Below are positions 17,924 to 26,491 of a stretch of DNA of 64,000 bases, piece by piece. The position numbers and the translations under genes are program-made. Numbering within the stretch: the stretch's first letter is position 1; each line of letters starts with the position of its first letter. Under the pieces are notes generated by a model. That model was not told the origin of the DNA. It saw only the letters and a program-made list of their open reading frames with translations, and did not search any database. Source of the DNA: Martinezella lusitana (lineage in GTDB: Bacteria > Pseudomonadota > Alphaproteobacteria > Rhizobiales > Rhizobiaceae); assembly GCF_900094565.1 (NCBI RefSeq), contig NZ_FMAF01000017.1:62001-126000 (forward strand), written 5' to 3'.

Positions 17924-18454
17924 TCACTCAACTCGGTCGGATTTGGATTGGACATAGTACTTTTCCTTCCGAGCGTCCTTCGTGGCAGCGCCAGCAGATG
18001 GCACAACAGTCTGCCCGGCTGCGGTCAATTGTTCGTACATACTTCGCAATGCGCGCCGTGTCACGGCCATGTCGCTCTCGCTGAGGCCAGCCAGCATAAA
18101 TGTATCGAGTTCGATCGCCTGCGGAATCAAGGCGTCCACCAACCCCTTGCCTTCAGATCGCAACGATACAACGATCTCTCTCTTGCTCTTTGTCGAGCGG
18201 ACTTTCCGGATAAGTTTGCGTTCATGCATCCCCTCGGTGAGCCGCGACAGCGTTGAAGCATCGATTGATGTCAGCGAGGAGAGATCAACCAGTTTTGACT
18301 CTCCGAAATCATGAAGCACAACGAGAACGCGCCACATCGGTATCGTTAACGAGTGGATCTGCAGCTTCAAAACGAACCGCTCGTTTATTGCAGAGGCAAC
18401 CCGGTTCGTGAGAAAAGAGAGACGGTCCTCGAGCTTGTAGTTTTCTTCACCCAT
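17924..18454 (-). CDS. MarR-family transcriptional regulator
   Basis: A 176-residue winged-helix regulator. The DNA-binding core includes LVDLSSLTSIDASTLSRLTEGM (recognition helix) followed by KLIRKVRSTKSKREIVVSL, the basic wing. The start at ATG 18454 follows an AGAG sequence; a GTG at 18466 is possible. The gene sits behind the gentisate dioxygenase gene on the same strand, separated by a hairpin. MarR proteins commonly repress aromatic-acid degradation genes and release DNA on binding the aromatic ligand, so the inverted repeats between the two gentisate transcripts are its probable target (inference). Confidence 0.9.
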   Translation of the reverse strand: MGEENYKLEDRLSFLTNRVASAINERFVLKLQIHSLTIPMWRVLVVLHDFGESKLVDLSSLTSIDASTLSRLTEGMHERKLIRKVRSTKSKREIVVSLRSEGKGLVDALIPQAIELDTFMLAGLSESDMAVTRRALRSMYEQLTAAGQTVVPSAGAATKDARKEKYYVQSKSDRVE

Positions 18455-18594
18455 GCGTCTCTTCACTTTTGTCGAAGTTCATCGTGCAGCGAGGTCGAAT
18501 ACCACAAACCTGTTTGGAATCCGATCCGAAAAAAGATCGAGATAACCGAGATTGAGGCGCGTCTCGGTCAAAAGTGGATAAATATGATTTCGGA

Positions 18595-18616
18595 GCGGCG
18601 GCCTACTGGCCGCCGC
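18595..18616 (-). terminator. Hairpin after the gentisate dioxygenase gene
   Basis: A perfect 9-bp stem, GCGGCGGCC with loop TACT and GGCCGCCGC, lies 18 bases past the stop of the dioxygenase gene. The downstream minus-strand sequence has only a weak U-rich stretch. It probably reduces read-through from the dioxygenase into marR. Confidence 0.62.
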
Positions 18617-18633
18617 CCGCTACAGTAAAAGGG

Positions 18634-19683
18634 TCAGCTGCGTTCCTCGCGCAGGAGGCCCAACTTTTCATGCACCGGCCGATCGGAAAATGAGAAGAGA
18701 ATGGAATCCGAACTGGAGCTTTCAAATCGATGGCGCAACCAACCGGGAACAGCGAACACGTCGTTCGGGCCCAATACGACTGGCGCCGATCCCTCCACAA
18801 TCACGGTCGGCTCCCCTTCGATGACCACGAATACAGCGCTTTCGGTCGACCGGTAGAATGTCGAGTTAAAACCTTTAGGGAGCAGTCGGATCGTCGTGCC
18901 AAGCGTTGGGATTGCCCAATCCCCGTTCACAGGGTTCACATAACGCATGCAAATGCCGAGGTGCTTGTCGATGTCAGTGGACCGCTGTAAAACGTCAAGC
19001 GCCTCACGGGTTCTGGCGTAGGGATAGTTAAACACCGGCGACGTGCCGGACATGCTGGGCATGACCACCGGAAGCAGGCCGCTTCCGAAGCGAGCGAGAG
19101 AGTCGCCCTCCGGTTTGCTCAACACCTGCCGGTTGGCTTGATGTTCTTCGCGAAACCCTGCCTTTAGAAAATTGACCAATGGCACGTCGAGCCCGTCCAA
19201 CCATATGACCGGCTCGTCGCCGTCATGCCCGTGATCATGCCAAGTCCAGTAAGGCGTGAGGACCAGGTCTCCACGATGCATCGTTGTCTTCTCACCCGAT
19301 ACTGCAGTAAAGCCGCCCACGCCTTCGAGCATGAACCTCAACGCCGATTGAGTATGCCGGTGAGCTGGGGCGACCTCACCCGGCATGATCAACTGCAGTC
19401 CAGCGTAAAGCGTATCGGTGATCTGAGATTTCCCCTCAAGCCCTGGGTTCTCCAGAACCAGAACACGACGTTCCGCCTCCTCTGCGGTAATCGCGCGACC
19501 TGCGGTCAACAACTGAGGGCGAACCAAATTCCATGCCCAGTGATAGGGGACCGCGTTCGGGCGAGGGTCGGTTGGGACAAGCCCCTTCAGGCGTTCCCAT
19601 AGAGGCGCCAGCTGAAGAGCGCTGAGCTCAGCGTAGTAGGCCGATCGCTCGATAGTGTTTGGCGTGTTGGATTCCGTAGTCAT
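18634..19683 (-). CDS. Gentisate 1,2-dioxygenase
   Basis: This bicupin iron enzyme opens the ring of gentisate (2,5-dihydroxybenzoate) to maleylpyruvate. It has 349 residues. The first cupin binds Fe(II) through the motif APAHRHTQSALRFMLEG (His, His and Gln/Ser pattern of gentisate dioxygenases) followed by GDLVLTPYWTWHDHGHDG with the third His. A second, metal-free cupin follows (FVVIEGEPTVIVEG). The start at 19683 has AGGAGAA upstream. It is transcribed divergently from the fumarylpyruvate-hydrolase-like gene, with a palindromic operator region between. No maleylpyruvate isomerase gene was seen, so direct hydrolysis of maleylpyruvate or an isomerase elsewhere is needed. Confidence 0.93.
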   Translation of the reverse strand: MTTESNTPNTIERSAYYAELSALQLAPLWERLKGLVPTDPRPNAVPYHWAWNLVRPQLLTAGRAITAEEAERRVLVLENPGLEGKSQITDTLYAGLQLIMPGEVAPAHRHTQSALRFMLEGVGGFTAVSGEKTTMHRGDLVLTPYWTWHDHGHDGDEPVIWLDGLDVPLVNFLKAGFREEHQANRQVLSKPEGDSLARFGSGLLPVVMPSMSGTSPVFNYPYARTREALDVLQRSTDIDKHLGICMRYVNPVNGDWAIPTLGTTIRLLPKGFNSTFYRSTESAVFVVIEGEPTVIVEGSAPVVLGPNDVFAVPGWLRHRFESSSSDSILFSFSDRPVHEKLGLLREERS

Positions 19684-19741
19684 CTAACAGTTCTCCTTGC
19701 ACTGGATGGTGATCATCGTTGACAGACAAGGCATAGCGATA

Positions 19742-19772
19742 TACTGCATATGCAATAAATGCAAATGCAGTA
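19742..19772. promoter_or_regulatory. Candidate MarR operator in the gentisate divergent promoter
   Basis: TACTGCAT (19742-19749) is matched by its inverse ATGCAGTA (19765-19772). Each arm overlaps a shorter near-palindrome: TGCATATGCA at 19745-19754 (perfect) and TGCAAATGCA at 19760-19769. The site lies between the divergent gentisate dioxygenase and hydrolase genes, where a MarR protein would block both. Binding by the MarR at 17924-18454 is inference. Confidence 0.65.
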
Positions 19773-19793
19773 ATTTAGCCGGAGGGAGATGCC

Positions 19794-20651
19794 ATGAAGA
19801 TTTGCAGGTTCAATCACAACCGGATCGGCGTGGTAGTGGGGGATACGGTCATAGACATCACTTCGGCCTTTGACCTGAATCCAGCATGGCCCTTGCCGCC
19901 CGGCGACTGGCTTGCCCGGCAGCTGCTGGATCTCCCCAAGATGCGCGCGGCTGTTTCCAAAAGTTCGTCGCGACTGGCGCTACACGAAGTCTCCTTGGCA
20001 TCGCCCATCGCAAATCCAGGCAAGATAATTGGCGCGCCAATCAATTATCGCGCTCACATTGATGAAGCGAATGCCGACAGTGAGATCAACAACGGCACGA
20101 CCTATACAAATATCGACGAGTTCGGCCTGTTCTTGAAGGCGGGAAGTTCGTTGATAGGACCTTCCGAAACTGTCATGCCCCGCTTCAGCGAGCGTCGGAC
20201 AGATCACGAAGTAGAACTCGCGGTCATTATCGGCAAAGAGGCCAGCTTTGTGAAAAAGGATCGGGCTTTCGAGCATATCCTAGGCTTCACAATCGGTCTG
20301 GACATGACCGTTAGAGGAAAGGAATTTCCATCGTTTCGAAAGTCCCCAGACACCTATACCGTCCTCGGGCCATGGCTTGTAACCTTCGACGAAATCCCCT
20401 CTCCCGATGCTCTGGAGCTTCGTCTCAGCGTGAACGGAATTGAGAAACAGAGAGCGAATACGTCGCAACTCATCTTCAGCGTTGCACGCCTTATCGAGTA
20501 TGCCTCGAGCTTCTACACCCTCTTTCCGGGAGACATCATAATGACTGGAACCCCTCAGGGAGTGGGACCTGTTCAGCCGGGCGATACTATCGACGTGCAG
20601 ATAGAAGCCATCGGGGAATTGTCGATTTCAGTAGGGCGCGCCGCCTCCTGA
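19794..20651 (+). CDS. Fumarylacetoacetate hydrolase-family enzyme (fumarylpyruvate/maleylpyruvate hydrolase)
   Basis: A 285-residue FAH-superfamily hydrolase, expected to split the gentisate ring-cleavage product into pyruvate and fumarate or maleate. The metal-binding acidic residues are in DHEVELAVIIGKEA (the E-x-E pair) and in the Asp of GFTIGLDMTVRG. The C-terminal motif GDIIMTGTPQGVGPV is complete. GGAGGGAGATGCC precedes the ATG at 19794. It begins a plus-strand unit with wrbA, divergent from the dioxygenase gene. The context makes a gentisate-pathway role likely; the exact isomer it accepts is unknown. Confidence 0.9.
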   Translation: MKICRFNHNRIGVVVGDTVIDITSAFDLNPAWPLPPGDWLARQLLDLPKMRAAVSKSSSRLALHEVSLASPIANPGKIIGAPINYRAHIDEANADSEINNGTTYTNIDEFGLFLKAGSSLIGPSETVMPRFSERRTDHEVELAVIIGKEASFVKKDRAFEHILGFTIGLDMTVRGKEFPSFRKSPDTYTVLGPWLVTFDEIPSPDALELRLSVNGIEKQRANTSQLIFSVARLIEYASSFYTLFPGDIIMTGTPQGVGPVQPGDTIDVQIEAIGELSISVGRAAS

Positions 20652-20715
20652 CGATGACGCTGAATGGCAACAATTGATGAGCTCGCTCCAACACACAACA
20701 AGGTAATTATATCAG

Positions 20716-21315
20716 ATGACTAAAGTTCTCGTTCTCTACCATTCTGCTTATGGCCATATTGAAACGATGGCCAAGGCGGTTGCAGATGGCGCACGTTCCA
20801 CTGGCGCCGAAGTTGTTATCAAGCGGGTCCCCGAGTTGGTGCCCGACGAGGTTGCCAGAGCTTCGTTCTTTAAGATGGACCAGGAAGCTCCAATCGCCGA
20901 CCCGAACGAACTGGATCAATATGACGCGATCATCGTGGGAGCAGGAACACGATTTGGCACTGTGGCATCGCAGATGCGCAATTTCTGGGATCAAACCGGG
21001 GGACTTTGGGCCGCTTCGAAGCTCGCTGGTAAAATAGGCGCGGTGTTTACAGCTTCCGCGACGCAGCATGGCGGTCAGGAATCAACCATCCTGGGCTTCC
21101 TCCCGACACTGCTTCATCACGGAATGATCGTGGCCGGTCTTCCCTATTCCTTCCAGGGACAGCTCGGGTTGGAAGAGGTTAAAGGTGGAACGCCGTATGG
21201 TGCGACAACAATCACCGGGGCTGACGGTTCGCGTCAGCCTTCATCCGTAGAACTGGACGGTGCGCGTTATCAGGGCGCTCACGTCGCCAAGATCGCGGCC
21301 AAGCAGGTCGCCTAA
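20716..21315 (+). CDS. wrbA: NAD(P)H:quinone oxidoreductase WrbA
   Basis: WrbA is an FMN flavoprotein that reduces quinones by two electrons without semiquinone release. The 199-residue protein begins MTKVLVLYHSAYGHIETMA with the flavodoxin-like FMN phosphate loop. GAGTRFGTVASQMRNFWDQTG and the TASATQHGGQESTI loop are typical of WrbA. AAGG lies about 10 bases before the ATG. It follows the hydrolase gene by 64 bases. In an aromatic-ring pathway it would detoxify benzoquinones formed from gentisate or hydroquinones (inference). Confidence 0.95.
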   Translation: MTKVLVLYHSAYGHIETMAKAVADGARSTGAEVVIKRVPELVPDEVARASFFKMDQEAPIADPNELDQYDAIIVGAGTRFGTVASQMRNFWDQTGGLWAASKLAGKIGAVFTASATQHGGQESTILGFLPTLLHHGMIVAGLPYSFQGQLGLEEVKGGTPYGATTITGADGSRQPSSVELDGARYQGAHVAKIAAKQVA

Positions 21316-21845
21316 CCATCAGCAAGCCTTCGGAAAGCGGGAGTCTAAAGCGCGGCCTCCCTTTGCGCGCGAGGCTTCGTTAAGCCACGACTGTCGAGCG
21401 ACAATCGGGATGAGATCACGTCTCATGTTGGTTGTCGCACTACGCACGGCCGTAACTATAGCTCGCTTGCGACCACACTGCACAATCGGCCAACCGACGG
21501 TGTGCACCAAGCATCAATGATCAAGGAAGACTGTGCGGCGCTCTTGTCCGCATGAACGGGATTGTGGCCCGAGCCGATGGTTCAGGGCATCAGGAAAGGC
21601 AAATATCGCATATCTTCAAATTACCCGGTCAAAACCGACAAGCTCATCCTTCGAGGCTGGGCCCGAAGTAGTTCGACGATGCTGATTCCGATGATCATTT
21701 ACAAGTCCGTCGCCAGAGGCACGAGTTTGCGAGCAGATGCTCATTGTGGGGCGCAACGTCGTCGCTGATCTAACCGTTCGAGCGACAGGTTGTTGTGTCA
21801 GCCTTGCCCTTCCGTCTCGTGCAGATCGGTGCGTTTTACAATCGC
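21316..21845. other. Intergenic region between convergent genes
   Basis: The 530 bases after wrbA contain no recognisable gene. Short open frames exist on both strands but none has a family match or a good ribosome-binding site. No clear terminator hairpin was found. Confidence 0.4.
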
Positions 21846-22640
21846 TCATCGTCCCGTGAAGACAGGAGGACGTTTTTCGGTAAAAGCAAGCATGCCTTCC
21901 TTTGCGTCTTCAGTCATTGCTAGGCAATTAACGCTAAAGCGTTCGAACGCTAAGCCATTTTCTAACGTGGCACCGACAGCATTGCGCACGCAAGCTTTCG
22001 CCGACCTCACTGCGGCCGGAGCCCGCGCCGCTATTGCGCGGGCGATCTCGATAGTGCGTGTCACGGTAGCAGGTGGATCACAAACCTCGACGGCGAAGCC
22101 GAACTGAAGCGCTCGCTCCGCACCGATGGCTTCTCCAGTCATCAGCATATAGTTCGCCAGGTTCGGCGAAAGTTTGCGCGGCAATCGCTGCGTTCCACCG
22201 TCGCCTGGCACGCCGCCTAGACGGATCTCCGGCTGGCCAAACTGGGCATTCGAGCCTGCGACGACGAAGTCGCATACCAGGGCGAGTTCACAGCCTGCCC
22301 CGAAGGCGAGGCCGTTGACGGCAGCAATCAACGGCTTTTCAAAGGACTCGATCGCCGCCCAAGCGGCGACACGGGATGGGCTGTTTGACACTTCAACAGG
22401 ACCTAAGGCCACCATTTCCTTGATGTCCGCCCCGGCTGCGAAAAACGCCTCCGTCCCCGCGAGAATTACGCAACGCACGCCATTGTCTTCATCAAGCTCG
22501 CTAAGCAAGCGTCCCAGCTCAATGATCATCGAGCTGTGCAACGCATTTTTTTTATCCGGGCGGTCGAAGCGAATAAGGGCAACGCCATCTGCCGGTCGTT
22601 CCAGGACGACTTTGTCGGCGTAATTCTCGGTCGGGTTCAT
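21846..22640 (-). CDS. Enoyl-CoA hydratase/isomerase family protein
   Basis: A 264-residue crotonase-fold enzyme. The start at 22640 (MNPTENYADK) has GGAG about 6 bases upstream, so the in-frame extension to 22712 is not used. The oxyanion-hole region AAGADIKEM is present. The two acidic residues of true hydratases are visible: E in GAGCELALVCDF and E in QFGQPEIRLG. This points to hydration of an enoyl-CoA rather than isomerisation. With the CoA-transferase at 25.3 kb it suggests that the region handles CoA thioesters, perhaps shortening an acyl or phenylpropanoid side chain. Confidence 0.9.
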   Translation of the reverse strand: MNPTENYADKVVLERPADGVALIRFDRPDKKNALHSSMIIELGRLLSELDEDNGVRCVILAGTEAFFAAGADIKEMVALGPVEVSNSPSRVAAWAAIESFEKPLIAAVNGLAFGAGCELALVCDFVVAGSNAQFGQPEIRLGGVPGDGGTQRLPRKLSPNLANYMLMTGEAIGAERALQFGFAVEVCDPPATVTRTIEIARAIAARAPAAVRSAKACVRNAVGATLENGLAFERFSVNCLAMTEDAKEGMLAFTEKRPPVFTGR

Positions 22641-22731
22641 GTTATCTCCAGTTGCTACGCATGCAGCCATTTGCTGCCCCAAGGGTCGCGTCTTTTCGTG
22701 CCAATCAAGCAATGACCGCCGTCCCGCGAGG

Positions 22732-24381
22732 CTAGAGGCGGTTGTCCTTCAAAATTGAACGAGCGCAAATGTAACCCCATGTCATATATGGTCCGATTGT
22801 CGTACCAACCTGGCTTGGCGTACGTGCTCCCGTGGGGCTGGCCATGACATTGCCGGCGCAATAAAGGCCGGGAATTATGCTGCCGTCCGCCCGAAGCGCT
22901 TGACCATACTCATTGGTTCTCACTCCGCCTTTGGTTCCGAGAAGGGACGGACGGAACCGATAGGCGACATACGGCGGCTTTTTGATCTCCGCCATAAGAC
23001 CGACGCTCGATGCTACGCTCTTTTCATAGAAGCAGGAGCATCCTCGCTGATAGTCCTCGTCGATCCCGGTTCGAGCGAAGGCGTTGAAGCGTTCGACTGT
23101 CTTGCGCAGAGCGCCGGATGGAAGGCCCGTCTTTGCCGCCAGCTCTTCCAGGGAATCTGCTTTGAGTAACCAGCCGGGTTGGTACCGACGGTACCACCAG
23201 ATCAGTGGAGTACGTTTGATCATCGGCCAATGGCTGATCACCCAAGCGGGTTGATGAATGAGACCTCCGTCGTCATCCCGATCCATGATGCGATCGTAAA
23301 CCCAAAACTCATACTCGCTGGCGAACCGGTTACCAGACTGGTCGACAATGATCGCGTCCGGCTCAGCATGGATCCTGAGCGGCAAGCCGTGCAGTTTGCC
23401 CTCGTATTTTGTGGGCGGCTGGATGACGATATTACCCTGGTCCATATGTGCGAAGGTGGCGCCAATAGCCTGTGCCATCTTGTGGCCGTCACCCTCATTG
23501 CTGCTCGGAGAGCTCTTAAAGTCGATCTCGCTTGGAAAATACGTGGCCAGCATTTTGCTATCCCACTCGAAGCCCCCCGTAGCAAGAACGACACCGCTCC
23601 GCGCTTTGTAGGTGTGGCGCCGTCCATCGCGCTCCACCTCTACCCCTTTGACCACACCCGCGGCATCGACCTTCAAGGCGATCGCCCTTGTTGATAATTC
23701 AAACATGCACCCGGCGTCGATACAGCCCTTCAGAAGACCGGTGATAAGGCCGTTGCCCTGTGCCATTGAATCCGTGAGCCAGCGCCGGATTAGAGTAGGA
23801 AGGAATTTCAATGTACCTCTTATGGGCTGACGATCAAGCTTAGCAGCGACGGTTTCATGATACGTCAGCCTTTGCGGTATCGTCGAACGCCTGACCTTTT
23901 TACGCAAAGGCCCGAGAATCTTCTTGCTCAGTGGCTCGACGGAGAGAATTCGGGTTGACTTTGCGCCCACGCATTCTTGGAACGGATCTGGAACCGGCGT
24001 GAGGCGAAAACGAAGGGGGCTAAGTGCCTCCACCAACTTGAGCATTTCTGGCCCGTTCCTAAGCTGGCTCTTCCATAGCTCGTCTTCTGTCTCCCGCCAC
24101 CCTATTGGAGACGCTGCTCGCATATAGGCTAACGCCTCTTCGAATGAATCTTCAACGCCAGCTGCCTGCGCGTAGTGATTGCCAGGCAGCCAGGTCATTC
24201 CGCCTGACATGGCGCTGGTTCCACCCAATTTGTCGGTTTTCTCGATGACCCGAACGGACTTGCCAGCCGATGCGGCTGTTAGCGCTGCCGTGAGCGCCGC
24301 AGCTCCCGATCCAACGACAATGATGTCTGTTGTGCCCTCCATTTGCCCCGGAGGAGTCGTCCTGACTGATCTACTGAACAT
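22732..24381 (-). CDS. FAD-dependent oxidoreductase, 3-ketosteroid dehydrogenase/fumarate reductase-like
   Basis: From the ATG at 24381 (AGAG 7 bases upstream) the protein has 549 residues. It starts with the FAD motif IIVVGSGAAALTAALTAASAG and the KLGGTSAMSGGMTW segment, as in flavocytochrome c, KstD and related dehydrogenases. ARSGVVLATGGFEWD and the C-terminal GLYCAGNVMASPTG motif complete the FAD domain. Family members introduce or reduce alpha,beta double bonds next to a carbonyl. No heme-binding motif is present. The frame is open back to 24486, but that extension overlaps the hydrolase gene. The substrate is unknown. Confidence 0.87.
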   Translation of the reverse strand: MFSRSVRTTPPGQMEGTTDIIVVGSGAAALTAALTAASAGKSVRVIEKTDKLGGTSAMSGGMTWLPGNHYAQAAGVEDSFEEALAYMRAASPIGWRETEDELWKSQLRNGPEMLKLVEALSPLRFRLTPVPDPFQECVGAKSTRILSVEPLSKKILGPLRKKVRRSTIPQRLTYHETVAAKLDRQPIRGTLKFLPTLIRRWLTDSMAQGNGLITGLLKGCIDAGCMFELSTRAIALKVDAAGVVKGVEVERDGRRHTYKARSGVVLATGGFEWDSKMLATYFPSEIDFKSSPSSNEGDGHKMAQAIGATFAHMDQGNIVIQPPTKYEGKLHGLPLRIHAEPDAIIVDQSGNRFASEYEFWVYDRIMDRDDDGGLIHQPAWVISHWPMIKRTPLIWWYRRYQPGWLLKADSLEELAAKTGLPSGALRKTVERFNAFARTGIDEDYQRGCSCFYEKSVASSVGLMAEIKKPPYVAYRFRPSLLGTKGGVRTNEYGQALRADGSIIPGLYCAGNVMASPTGARTPSQVGTTIGPYMTWGYICARSILKDNRL

Positions 24382-24451
24382 CGTGTGCTCTAACTTTCGG
24401 CATAGCGGCGGCAAGCGACAACCCAAGTTATCGCCCTCCACGAAATAGGCG

Positions 24452-25228
24452 CTAAAGGGCGTCTGTGGACTGAAGGAAGGAGCCAATCAGTTCACGATAG
24501 CGGGCAGCGCGAGTATTGGGAAAGAAATGCCCTCCGTCGATTATTTCAATCTGAGAACCTCTCACCAGACTGGCAATTTCCCTGGATTGATATTCCGCTG
24601 CCAACATGTCATCCGAAGCTCCCACAACTAGGCTTGGCAAACCTTCAATTGCCCGAAGCTCATCGCGGCGATCGAAGTTGAAGGGTGCTTTCATCCGTGC
24701 TGCGAGGACATCGTCGGCCATGGTCTGGCGGATCGTCTTGATTCGGCTCATAAGGTCATAGCTCGGATCGAGCACATTCCCACCTGGCATTGCGAGGATG
24801 GCCGAAAGCTGCCCGCAGGTTTCCGTCCCCGCCGTATCAAGGACGCGCTGGCGTAGATTGTTGATGAATTCCATATAGCGATCAAATGCGCAAAATGTCC
24901 CGCTGAACACTGCTGCCTCGACCCTTTGCCGATGGTCGAGAACCAAGCACTGGGTAATGACGCCTCCCATGGAATGACCGATCACGGTAGCCTTTTTCAC
25001 TTGAGCATCGTCAAGGATGCCGACCGCGTCGGACACAATTTCACGCAGGGTGTGAACTCCCTCCACATCGCGGTTGGCGCCACACCCTCTTTGATCGAAG
25101 CTTATGACGGTGTATTTTTCCGCGAGATAGGAACGATGAGCATCCCAGAAGTTTGCATGCCCACCAAGCCCGGTCACAAGGAGAACAGTGCGCGCACCGC
25201 TCCCCTGAATGTTGTAGTGTAAGGTCAT
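24452..25228 (-). CDS. Alpha/beta-fold hydrolase
   Basis: A 258-residue alpha/beta hydrolase. The nucleophile elbow is GHSMGG near residues 95-100 with the catalytic Ser. The acid is probably the Asp in VVGASDDML and the base the His in IIDGGHFFPN. The oxyanion HG-equivalent is VTGLGGHANFWD. The family includes ring-cleavage (C-C bond) hydrolases, lactonases and esterases. It lies between a flavoprotein gene and a CoA-transferase gene on the same strand, probably one transcript. A role in hydrolysing an intermediate of the aromatic or cyclic-ketone pathway is inference. Confidence 0.87.
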   Translation of the reverse strand: MTLHYNIQGSGARTVLLVTGLGGHANFWDAHRSYLAEKYTVISFDQRGCGANRDVEGVHTLREIVSDAVGILDDAQVKKATVIGHSMGGVITQCLVLDHRQRVEAAVFSGTFCAFDRYMEFINNLRQRVLDTAGTETCGQLSAILAMPGGNVLDPSYDLMSRIKTIRQTMADDVLAARMKAPFNFDRRDELRAIEGLPSLVVGASDDMLAAEYQSREIASLVRGSQIEIIDGGHFFPNTRAARYRELIGSFLQSTDAL

Positions 25229-25280
25229 TGAGTTGACGCCTTTTCATCTATGTCAAGTTTGCTGAGCCGTATTCGGTCGT

Positions 25281-26468
25281 CTAACGAGCAATGACGTCGC
25301 TATCGAAAAGCTTGGCAATTTGGTCTTGGGAGAAGCCGTACTCGGTCAGGATTTCCTCGGAGTGTTGACCCAGCAATGGAGGGGCTTTGAGTGCAATGTT
25401 GGGAAAGGCCGAAGACTTTATCGCATTCCCGACGGTACGGAAATTTCCGTGTTTTGGGTGGTTGATCTCGACGATAATCTTGTTCTCGTCGATCTGCGGG
25501 TGCTGCAGGACCTCTCCCAAGGGGAGTACCGGGCAACACAAGATGTCTGCCTTGTCCAGCCGCCTCACACATTCTTCCGTGGTGAACTTGCTAAAGCCGG
25601 CACTCATCCGCCGGCGATATTCACCGCGTTTGGACATTTGCTGGGAAAGCGTAGAAAACTCGGGATCCTTGGTAAGATCGGGGATCTCAAGCGCGTTACA
25701 GATATCGGACACTGGATTTGGCCTCAAAACCGCAATTACAGCGACGCTGCCATCTGAAGTCGTGAAGATGTCCATTGGGTCTTGCTCAAGAGGATTGAAG
25801 TCGTGACCGGTCCGAAGCTTTTGCGTGACTTCCTGTTGCTGCATCACCAAAAAAACGTCGAGAAGATTGATCTCAAGCTTCTGTCCCTGACCGGTGCGCT
25901 CGCGGTGGTAAAGCGCCATGAGCACCCCTTGAGCCAAGATCATGCCCGCCGAAAAATCCGCTGTCGAGATCGGGAACAATTGGGGTTTACCATCCGGATC
26001 CTTATTCCCAAAGGCAACGCCCGCCATCGCCTGTGCCACGAAGTCCATGCCGGCTTTGTGCGCGAGTGGACCCGTCGCCCCAAAGCCCGATCCCTCGACA
26101 TAGATGACCTTTTCGTTTATGGCTTTGATATCTTCGTAGCCGAGGCCGAGACGCTCGACCACACCCGGCCGGAAGTTGTGCACAAACACGTCGGCGTTCC
26201 TGGCAATCTTTTTGACAATATCACGGCCTTCCTGGGATTTGATATCCAACGCCAGACTCCGCTTGTTACGGTTCATGGCCATGAAGTTCGCGCTTTCGTC
26301 GCCTTTGTTAGGGCGATGGCGGTCAATCGCCCGGCTGATGTCTCCGATGCCGGGCTTTTCGATCTTGATGATATCCGCGCCATAGTCACCCAGAACCTGA
26401 GTACCGCACGGGCCGAACATGATCTGCGACAGATCACAGATCCGAATTCCTTCCAGTGGAAGTGTCAT
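25281..26468 (-). CDS. Class III CoA-transferase (CaiB/BaiF family)
   Basis: A 395-residue family III CoA-transferase, which moves CoA between a donor thioester and a carboxylic acid. The N-terminus GIRICDLSQIMFGPCGTQVLGDYGAD is typical. The catalytic Asp lies in STADFSAGMILAQG near residue 170. The C-terminal half contains LPLGEVLQHPQ and HPKHGNFRTVG, standard family segments. GAGGGAACTTCA precedes the ATG. It follows the bicupin gene by 23 bases. It would activate the pathway acid for the enoyl-CoA hydratase (inference). Confidence 0.93.
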   Translation of the reverse strand: MTLPLEGIRICDLSQIMFGPCGTQVLGDYGADIIKIEKPGIGDISRAIDRHRPNKGDESANFMAMNRNKRSLALDIKSQEGRDIVKKIARNADVFVHNFRPGVVERLGLGYEDIKAINEKVIYVEGSGFGATGPLAHKAGMDFVAQAMAGVAFGNKDPDGKPQLFPISTADFSAGMILAQGVLMALYHRERTGQGQKLEINLLDVFLVMQQQEVTQKLRTGHDFNPLEQDPMDIFTTSDGSVAVIAVLRPNPVSDICNALEIPDLTKDPEFSTLSQQMSKRGEYRRRMSAGFSKFTTEECVRRLDKADILCCPVLPLGEVLQHPQIDENKIIVEINHPKHGNFRTVGNAIKSSAFPNIALKAPPLLGQHSEEILTEYGFSQDQIAKLFDSDVIAR

Positions 26469-26491
26469 TGAAGTTCCCTCTTAGACGTTTG

